NCBI GenBank assembly: GCA_027578815.1
Contig: JANBTH010000654.1
Coordinates: 1 to 13,103 of the forward strand
Origin: Coemansia sp. RSA 1804
Taxonomy: Eukaryota; Kickxellomycota; Kickxellomycetes; Kickxellales; Kickxellaceae
Direction of reading: 5' to 3'
Length of the DNA stretch: 13,103 nt
Position 1 is the first letter of the stretch. Every line of letters starts with the position of its first letter. Below, piece after piece: positions 7,485 to 13,103 of the stretch. The translations under genes were made by a program, and so were the position numbers. The notes under the pieces were generated by a model. The model saw nothing but the letters and a program-made list of their open reading frames with translations. It did no database searches and was not told where the DNA came from.

Positions 7485-8750
7485 TCAGCTGGTGTCGACC
7501 TTTGCTGGATTGTAACGGTACTCAAACTCGGAGTTGTCAAGGATCTGCAGCAACCGCTCCTTGGCCATATTGTTGACCTTTGCAAAGCGGGTCTGGCAGG
7601 CGCTGCGGTACGTATAGGACTTTCCAGGATCGCAAACACATTTGGCATGCATGGCGGGGTCTCTTGGGCAATGCATGTTGCCCGGGTGCTTGTACCCGAT
7701 GTCCTCAAACCAATGGACCTCGCTCTTCTTGAGCAGAAGCGCCGCGGCTATCGAGTGCACGGGCGCATCGCCCCAGCGCTCGTAGAAAAAGCCCTGCGCG
7801 TTGTCGAGATGGTTAAAGTACGACTCGTATGCCTCGCTGCGGTACAGCGACAGGTCGACGATTTCAAAGTTGGACCAGAAGTGGCACAGGTTGTAGTGCC
7901 CGTCGGTGCCCATCACCCAGTTGGCCAGCGACTGTGCGGGGAGAAGGTGCGTGTTGGCCTTGATCCACGTGCGCGTTGTGTTCCACAATGTCTCGACGGT
8001 CCGCCGGCCCTCGCGCGGCGCAATCGTGAATCCGTACTTCATCCCGTTGTCGCGCATGTACACGAACGGATCATAGTCGATGTCGCAGTAGTACTCGACG
8101 TCGGGCTCCAGCCGCCAGTACCAGTCCAGCGAGCGCACCAGCGGATGCTTGTAGAACAGCCCTGACTGGAAGCGGCACATGAAGCGGTAGCTGAGACTGC
8201 CGCCGTACAGGTACCGGTTCTTGTTGACCTGGAGCTTCAGCTCGGTCTCCTCGGGCGTGACGCTAGGCGAGTAGTTCCAAAAGTTCTCGTCCAGGATCCC
8301 GTACCGCACCTCGTTCTTTGTGATCGCCGCAATGCCGTCGCGGAACTCCTGCGTGAAGTTCTGGTCGTTCAGCAGCACATAGGGGTACTTGAACCGCCTG
8401 TTGAACCGGTCCTCGAACATCCGCATGCTCTTGCGCAGCCCGTCCAGCTCGCTGTTGCGCACAAGAACAACAATCGCGCCGTTCACTCGCTCGCCGGGAG
8501 CCGGCTCGTCGTATGATATCCGCGCGGGCGGGAGCACGCCGACGCTCAGGTCCTCGGGAAGTTTGGCTGGGTTCGGCGACAGAACGTTCTTGAACGGAAG
8601 GTTGCTTGCCAGCGACGACGCCGGATTGGTCTCGAAGACCGTCGATGCAATGTGGAGCGTTGTGTACACGACCAGCACAACAAATACCAGAATCCCGAGC
8701 TTGTACATCCGGGCTGTGGGTTTGAACCCCGCAATTTGAGGAAAGCCCAT
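7485..8750 (-). CDS. GT15 family alpha-1,2-mannosyltransferase (KRE2/MNT1/KTR type)
   Basis: The product is one exon of 421 aa. Family members transfer mannose from GDP-mannose onto O- and N-linked glycans in the Golgi lumen, which supports cell-wall mannoprotein assembly. A short cytoplasmic tail is followed by one membrane segment (about 16-35, LGILVFVVLVVYTTLHIA), giving type II topology, then a stem to about 85. The catalytic domain runs about 88-400. Family landmarks are the GAIVVLVRNSEL opening strand, YRFMCRFQSG (188-197), the nucleotide/metal region EPDVEYYCDIDYDPF (215-229), TLWNTTRTW, CHFWSNFEIVDL (289-300, with Glu296 in the position of the proposed catalytic glutamate), GFFYERWGDAPVHSIAAAL (320-338) and YKHPGNMHCP. 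All look intact. The start is the first Met, just before the membrane anchor. Length matches the family, which has several paralogues in most fungi, so the exact orthologue cannot be assigned. Codon use is GC-rich. Confidence 0.95.
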   Translation of the reverse strand: MGFPQIAGFKPTARMYKLGILVFVVLVVYTTLHIASTVFETNPASSLASNLPFKNVLSPNPAKLPEDLSVGVLPPARISYDEPAPGERVNGAIVVLVRNSELDGLRKSMRMFEDRFNRRFKYPYVLLNDQNFTQEFRDGIAAITKNEVRYGILDENFWNYSPSVTPEETELKLQVNKNRYLYGGSLSYRFMCRFQSGLFYKHPLVRSLDWYWRLEPDVEYYCDIDYDPFVYMRDNGMKYGFTIAPREGRRTVETLWNTTRTWIKANTHLLPAQSLANWVMGTDGHYNLCHFWSNFEIVDLSLYRSEAYESYFNHLDNAQGFFYERWGDAPVHSIAAALLLKKSEVHWFEDIGYKHPGNMHCPRDPAMHAKCVCDPGKSYTYRSACQTRFAKVNNMAKERLLQILDNSEFEYRYNPAKVDTS

Positions 8751-9264
8751 TGTTTTGGCAGAGTGCTGTCAATTGGCTCTAATTTTCTTTTGGCAGATAG
8801 AACGTTCTATGGTTGTTTGTAAACGCGTTCTGAAATGCCGGTAAGGACGCCTTAAAATAGAAGAAGGAAAGAAGAAAAAGACAAGAGAGGTTGAAGAGAA
8901 ACACCTCTTTTCCAAGTTGGGGGCTTTGTTGGTGATATGGAATAAGAAGGGAAAAGCGCAGACCACACGAGAACAGAAGTCAGTCTGAAAGGGAAAAATA
9001 AAGAGCAAAACCGCGTGTATGGGTGTGTGCAAGAAGAAGAAACACAGGGAGAAATGGATTTTGATGAGGCTTCTCTTTCCAATCGCAGAAGCCGCCAGTA
9101 AAGAAAGGAGAAAGAGAAGGCAGTGCTACTACTACTATTACCAGACGCAAGGCCGCAGAGACAAAATAAAGGATGGAAAGGAGTCTGTGGCTCTCGAATG
9201 GAAGAACAAAAACGAGTCTATGCGCTGTGCAGTGCTCTTCTGTGTAGTTCGGCTGGCAGCAAAC

Positions 9265-9362
9265 AACGACGACAACAACAGCAAACAAACAAAACAAACA
9301 ACAACAGAAGCGGGCGCAGAAACAATCGCAAACAAAGTATTTCTCTCTCTCTCCCTCTCTTT
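9265..9362. repeat. CAA-rich and CT microsatellite tract
   Basis: Imperfect CAA/CAAA units occupy about 9265-9308 and a CT array about 9341-9359. They sit in the purine/pyrimidine-biased part of the long intergenic region. Confidence 0.7.
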
Positions 9363-10297
9363 GCTGCGGTTAGGTTTTGTCCCCGAACCTTCTATTAATA
9401 TGAATGATGCAATTATCTTTTGCCGGTGGGCTTGCTTCTCCCAGTATAATGTATACGGCGGGATGCGTACCAGAAACACGGGTTTGCAAGTAAGGAGACT
9501 AGGGAAAAGTTGACAACTTTTAGACAAAATGGGTGGGCAGAAATAAAAAAGTTGATGGAAAACAAGAAGCAAAAGATGGAATGAAAGGATACGAGCTTTT
9601 TTTTGTGTTAACACCCAAAAAAAAACTGGCAAAGCAGCCAGCCAGTCCCCAGTTGGTTCTTTTGATTCCTTTCTTAGAGGAGGAGGACAGTCCAAAATGT
9701 AAAAAGACTCAATAATTATTTGCAAAGGCAAAATTTACAATTGTTGTGTTCAGCACCAGAACCAATCGGCGCTTCCTTTGCAATCGGGCGCGGGGAGGGG
9801 AGGGATGGATGGGGTGAGGCAAAGATGAAGAAAGAAAGAAAGAACCTTGTCTGTGAAGAGGAAACGCCAGTGCAACAGATACTGTCTGTGTGCTCTTTTT
9901 CCTCCTCCCCTCACCTTCTTTGTGGGTAAGAAAGCCCATCGTTTCCCTCTTCTGCTTCGTTGCCCATCAATGCGGGTGGAAAGGAGAGAATGAGCAGAGG
10001 AACCATGTGGAACCAAGCAAGCAACCACAAAAGCGAGTGGGAGAAAGAAAAAAGGCGTGTGTGTTTGGGTCAGACAGCAGAGCCCTACGATTCTCCCACA
10101 TGGCTGCCGCCGCTCCATCCGTTTATCATCTAGACACACTGGCTTTGCTGCCCACCTAGTTGTGCATGCAGAGCGCCAAAGAATATAATGGTAAAGAGAC
10201 AAATGCCAATGCCAAGAAGCCAGACCTCATGCGGACGCGATTGTCAGGTACACTCACTCACTCAACTCTCAGCAGCAACGGTAGCGCCCAGACGTAT

Positions 10298-10320
10298 GCT
10301 TTAACTTGCTAGCTTAAAGC
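10298..10320. repeat. Perfect hairpin in the intergenic region
   Basis: GCTTTAA and TTAAAGC form a 7-bp stem around a 9-base loop. An alternative outer stem, AGCGC (10283-10287) with GCGCT (10319-10323), overlaps its base. No T-run follows, so it does not look like a polymerase III terminator. Function unknown. Confidence 0.4.
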
Positions 10321-11268
10321 GCTCGTTATCAGGACGCAATCGGTGACCATACGAAAATCAGCATTCGGGATTGGCACCCTTTTCATCTTGCTGCACATCC
10401 TTCTAAGCTTGGCATCGGTCAGTCCCGCAGGAAATGGCGATGTCTTGCTACTTCGCAATTAGCCCGCAAACACGAGATACCTGGTATCGTTTGCCGGACT
10501 CTACTGCTTTAGCACTGCGCGCTTCAAATAGGGTAGAAAAGAAGTAAAGAAATCCAGTAGATACATGTTCAGCACGGCCCATGGAGCACCACGTCTCCAG
10601 GCGTAGATTCAGGACACAAAAACAAAAAAAGCTAGTTTGTTGTGTCTAATAGGCCGTACACACTGCTTAGAAGGTTCTGCTCTTGACTCGTATCTGGGTT
10701 TCCATCGGAAGCAGACCATGCACACAAATGGTCCAAACAGCCGGTCCGCTTCAGCCAGAATGCTTCTGCTTCTATCTCCGTTTCTTTTTAATTTAGCTCA
10801 GTGCTTTGTGGCTAGCGGATGACACTCGAGTGATGTAAGCACGCATAGTTTGGCGGTCTAGTCATGGTTTCTACAATGGAAAAGAGCGGAGTTTTGGCAA
10901 CGCTCCAAAGAAAAACTAGCACCACCACCTGTCTTGTGCACCAGGGCTTCATTATAGAAAGCAAAAAAGAGCATTCTTTTCTTGTATCGCACATCTCCAG
11001 AGAAAGATGCTGATGGAGTTAGTGTTTGCGTTTGTATTTTAGCAGAGGGGAGATCTCAAACTGCCTTTCCTAACAATTGGCGCCGCCTCTTGATCGCATG
11101 ATCCGATTGGGAAAACAAACGCACTTTTTTTTCTCCACTTTCGAGTCCTCCCTTTTTCATTCTAACCCTTTTTTTGTTTTTTATTATTTGTTTGCTACTG
11201 TAACCGCATTTATATTTTTCTTCCTTTTTTCCTTTTTTGTTCTTGCGTAAACCTTTTTCCATATAAGA

Positions 11269-11418
11269 GTAAGATTTCAACAATAAAAGAAAGAACGAGA
11301 GAGAAGGGGGTTGAATGCACAAATGTCGTTCGTATACACACTATATTGCTGTACAGGAGCACTGGGCTGATATTGTATGTTTTTATTGTGTCCCTAATCC
11401 ACAATTGATTGAATGTAG
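11269..11418 (+). other. Proposed first intron of the CK2 beta gene (splits the start codon)
   Basis: The donor is A|GTAAGA at 11269. A CTAAT branch-point candidate lies at 11394-11398 and the acceptor GAATGTAG ends at 11418. The downstream exon begins TG in phase 1, so joining the A at 11268 to TG makes an ATG in frame with the CK2 beta sequence. No in-frame ATG exists between the acceptor and the conserved domain. Other phase-1 donors exist (for example GTACAG at 11351 after the ATG at 11323), so this is the best of several models rather than proven. Confidence 0.45.
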
Positions 11419-12095
11419 TGATTGACCTGCCATCGACGGATTCAGACAGCGACTACTACAGGTGCTGGATCGAGTGGTTCATCAACCTGGAGGGGAAGGA
11501 GTATTTTTGCGATGTGGACGAGGAGTACATTCTGGACAGGTTTAATCTAACCAATCTGCCGCTGGAGGTACCGCACTACCACAAGGCGCTGGATCTGATC
11601 ACAGACAGACTGCCGAACACGCCGATGAGCGATGAGCTTCGGGGACAGATAGAGCAATCAGCAATCCACCTGTATGGACTCATCCATGCGCGGTACATCA
11701 TCACAGCACGCGGACTGGTCAAGATGCTGGAAAAGTACAAGCGCGGGGACTTTGGAGTATGTCCGCGGGTATACTGCTCGCAGCACTCGCTGCTTCCGGT
11801 GGGGATCACAGACCAGCCGAACGTCAAGGGCGTGAAACTCTACTGCAGCCGCTGTGAGGACGTGTATAACCCAAAGTCCAAGAAACATGCGCTGGTGGAT
11901 GGCGCGTACTTTGGCAGCAGCTTCCCACACATGCTGTTCCAGGTGTACCCGACCTTGAAGCCAGCGCCTTCAGAGCAGCGCTATGTGCCGCGCATCTTCG
12001 GTTTCAAAATACACGCAATTGCTGAACTGCACAGGTGGCAGGCCGACCAGCGCGAGGAGCAGAAGAAGCGTTTGGGAATCGCAAGTGATTCGTAA
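11419..12095 (+). CDS. CKB1: Casein kinase 2 regulatory subunit beta
   Basis: CK2 beta dimerises through a zinc-binding region and docks two catalytic CK2 alpha subunits, setting substrate choice and stability of the tetramer in nucleus and cytoplasm. The exon encodes nearly the whole protein: WIEWFINLEGKEYFCDVDEEYI, then NLTNLPLEVPHYHKALDLI, LYGLIHARYIITARGL and MLEKYKRGDFGVCPRVYC, all close to the family consensus. If the start is the spliced ATG, the protein has 225 residues, with zinc ligands Cys115, Cys120, Cys143 and Cys146 (CPRVYC and CSRC). The conserved DGAYFGSSFPHMLFQVYP and VPRIFGFKIH motifs follow. The acidic loop (around TDRLPNTPMSDEL) is less acidic than in animals. The N-terminus (STDSDSD) contains CK2 consensus sites, fitting autophosphorylation. 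There is no usable ATG inside this exon upstream of the domain, so an upstream exon is required. Fungi may have two beta subunits; which one this is cannot be told. Confidence 0.93.
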
Positions 12096-12540
12096 CCAAA
12101 CCGCGTTTTGGACATGTCTTGTGTGCTTTTTTCATATCCTTGTTCTATTTTTATTCTCATTTGTTTTGCTTTTTTTGGGAGTCTTGGGAGACTAACGATG
12201 CCCTAATGTTACACATTTTTTCTTGGTTTGGTTATTTGAGGTTACTAATCCGACCCACATGGCTCAGATATTAGGCCCAACTCTCTCCGAGCTTTATAGA
12301 GAGAATGTCTCCTCTCCAGCAGCAGATGATGCGGAGAAAGAGACTGAAAGGTGGACGAGTTACTTTAAAGGGAAAAAAGGAGGCCATGCATGGTGGGTGA
12401 AAATATGAATACAAAGGGCATTAACTTTTCCGCCCATTCCTTTTCTTTTCTCCTTTCCGTTTCTGTATTGTGTTTTTGTACTTTTGGGCAGATTTTATTA
12501 TTTACTTATCTTCCTTTCCTCTAGACCACACAGCTTTTGA
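12096..12540. other. Spacer between the CK2 beta gene and the M28 peptidase
   Basis: It holds the T-rich 3' flank of the CK2 beta gene (12115-12180) and a pyrimidine-rich stretch (12425-12524) ending in a splice-acceptor-like CTTTCCTCTAG. That acceptor could close a 5' UTR intron of the peptidase gene; it cannot be coding because TGA (12538-12540) sits just before the start. A short ATG frame at 12259-12408 (49 codons after the start at ACCCACATGG) has no recognisable features and may be an upstream open frame. Confidence 0.4.
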
Positions 12541-13103
12541 ATGTGCAAAATGATACCGGATGAGAAGAAGCCCATCCCGTGGGGGCTGCCACCGCTGCGG
12601 TCGGAGGTTATTGCCAAGCAGCAGCAGCAGCAGCAGCAGCAGCAAGAGGAGGAGACTGGTGTTGCAGCCATTAAGGTGGTCGACAACGAGAAGGCGCAGC
12701 AGCTAGACACAGCGGCTGATCAACAGAATACCGGCACTCCTAGTTTAAAGAAGACAGTCGACGGGGGCTGCTACTATGAGCACGGCAGCGGAGCAGACGG
12801 ATACACAGCGCTCGGGCGACACGGGGCCTCGTCGGGCATGGGAATGAGCCTGCGCAAGCGGATGGGCGTGTTTCTGGTGGGAATTGGCATGCTGAGTGGC
12901 GCAGCACTCTACGTACACAGCTGCGTATGCGATCCCAGCGCCATCAACCCGTCGATGTTCTCAGCGGCGACACGCAACACAAGCGCAGGGACGCTGAAGG
13001 CGGTGCAGCAGCTGCTGGACGGCGGATTCGATAGCAGCAACACGGTGGCGTGGGACCGGCTGGCGGAGATGACGGATCTGTACGGACACCGCATGACAAG
13101 CAG
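12541..13103 (+). CDS. Membrane-anchored M28 peptidase, carboxypeptidase Q-like (5' part only)
   Basis: The frame opens after a stop at 12538-12540 with ATG at 12541 or 12550 and runs off the window after 187 codons. Residues 1-105 are hydrophilic, with a polyglutamine run (27-35) and acidic residues after it. A basic RKR (105-107) precedes one hydrophobic segment (about 108-126), giving a type II orientation with the remainder in a lumen or outside. The first conserved block is then FDSSNTVAWDRLAEMTDLYGHRMTS (about 163-187), which resembles the start of carboxypeptidase Q-type M28 metallopeptidases (a W/Y-x-RL-x-x-LTD-x-G-HR-x-SGS-like pattern). The zinc-binding residues lie beyond the window, so catalytic competence cannot be judged. 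It would hydrolyse peptides at a di-zinc site if complete. The family call rests on one short block and is moderate. Confidence 0.65.
   Translation, partial: MCKMIPDEKKPIPWGLPPLRSEVIAKQQQQQQQQQEEETGVAAIKVVDNEKAQQLDTAADQQNTGTPSLKKTVDGGCYYEHGSGADGYTALGRHGASSGMGMSLRKRMGVFLVGIGMLSGAALYVHSCVCDPSAINPSMFSAATRNTSAGTLKAVQQLLDGGFDSSNTVAWDRLAEMTDLYGHRMTS
12619..12645 (+). repeat. CAG trinucleotide run encoding polyglutamine
   Basis: Eight CAG codons and one CAA codon encode nine glutamines in the cytoplasmic tail of the M28 peptidase. The near-pure CAG run is a likely site of length variation between strains. Confidence 0.9.

Larger units (their letters stand above)
8751..11268. other. Long stretch without a supportable gene between divergent genes
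   Basis: This region is upstream of both the minus-strand mannosyltransferase and the plus-strand CK2 beta gene, so it holds both promoters. From 8840 to about 9700 the plus strand is purine-rich with few stops on either strand. That creates sizeable open frames (for example 9019-9513 plus, 9138-9731 minus) which are low-complexity and overlap each other, so neither is called. A CT microsatellite and CAA-rich runs lie near 9265-9362. From about 10180 to 10560 the composition is balanced, and a hairpin occurs at 10298-10320. From 11120 to 11260 the sequence is extremely T-rich, as expected ahead of a start site. No tRNA B-box or other RNA gene was recognised. Confidence 0.45.

Noticed and set aside
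7647..8165. 172-codon plus-strand frame opposite the mannosyltransferase
   Set aside because: It is antisense shadow of a clearly conserved GC-rich gene.
9019..9513. 164-codon plus-strand frame starting with ATG
   Set aside because: It is low-complexity, rich in Lys/Arg/Asn from purine-rich DNA, contains CT and CAA microsatellites, overlaps a longer minus-strand frame and has no recognisable motif.
9138..9731. 197-codon minus-strand frame
   Set aside because: It is the reverse of the same purine-rich tract (Ser/Leu/Phe-rich), encodes microsatellite, shows no domain, and its openness is explained by composition.
9750..10202. 150-codon minus-strand frame
   Set aside because: No family resemblance and no clear ATG start; scattered hydrophobic and basic runs look like translated non-coding DNA.
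10160..10230. Signal-peptide-like short frame on the minus strand (starts at 10230)
   Set aside because: Stops after 24 codons and no convincing splice donor extends it.
12223..12408. Frame of about 60 codons between the CK2 beta gene and the M28 peptidase
   Set aside because: Only 49 codons from its ATG, no recognisable feature; noted as a possible upstream open frame only.
1..13103. tRNA and other small RNA genes
   Set aside because: Scanning by eye for B-box (GGTTCGANNCC-like) sequence on both strands found only chance partial matches inside coding DNA; no cloverleaf was seen. A tRNA or covariance-model search would be decisive.

Overview
The window is nuclear DNA of a fungus. END3, a GT15 (KRE2/KTR family) mannosyltransferase, a FunK1-type kinase, a CK2 beta subunit and an M28 peptidase related to carboxypeptidase Q are all eukaryotic. 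The GT15 and FunK1 families point to fungi in particular. Few introns, and FunK1 together with these housekeeping genes, fit an early-diverging lineage such as Kickxellomycotina (Coemansia-like), but that placement is an inference. There are no bacterial operons, rRNA genes or CRISPR arrays, and I found no tRNA.

Layout. 1-1831: no intact gene. It holds a decayed coding fragment (copy 1, about 680-1079) followed by about 320 bp of unrelated AT-rich DNA. 1832-4427 (+): a two-exon FunK1-type kinase of 823 aa, with an N-terminal coiled coil, a PD...EIK (restriction-endonuclease-like) region and a kinase domain. 4563-5153 (+): copy 2 of the same decayed fragment, so the kinase gene lies between two direct repeats. 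5576-6958 (+): END3, an endocytic EH-domain adaptor. 7485-8750 (-): the GT15 alpha-mannosyltransferase, convergent with END3. 8751-11268: a long stretch of about 2.5 kb with no supportable gene. 11419-12095 (+): CK2 regulatory subunit beta, whose start codon appears to be created by splicing an upstream 150-bp intron. 12541-13103 (+): the 5' part of a membrane-anchored M28 peptidase that runs off the window.

The right two thirds is an ordinary housekeeping block: endocytosis, Golgi mannosylation, CK2 signalling and a peptidase. These genes are not expected to form one pathway. The left third is accessory in character: an effector-like FunK1 gene of lower GC, flanked by degenerate repeats. The most interesting points are that bracketed FunK1 locus, with its endonuclease-like plus kinase layout and altered kinase motifs; the unrecognised repeat-borne protein family; the split start codon of the CK2 beta gene; and the type II membrane anchor with a polyglutamine tail on the M28 peptidase.
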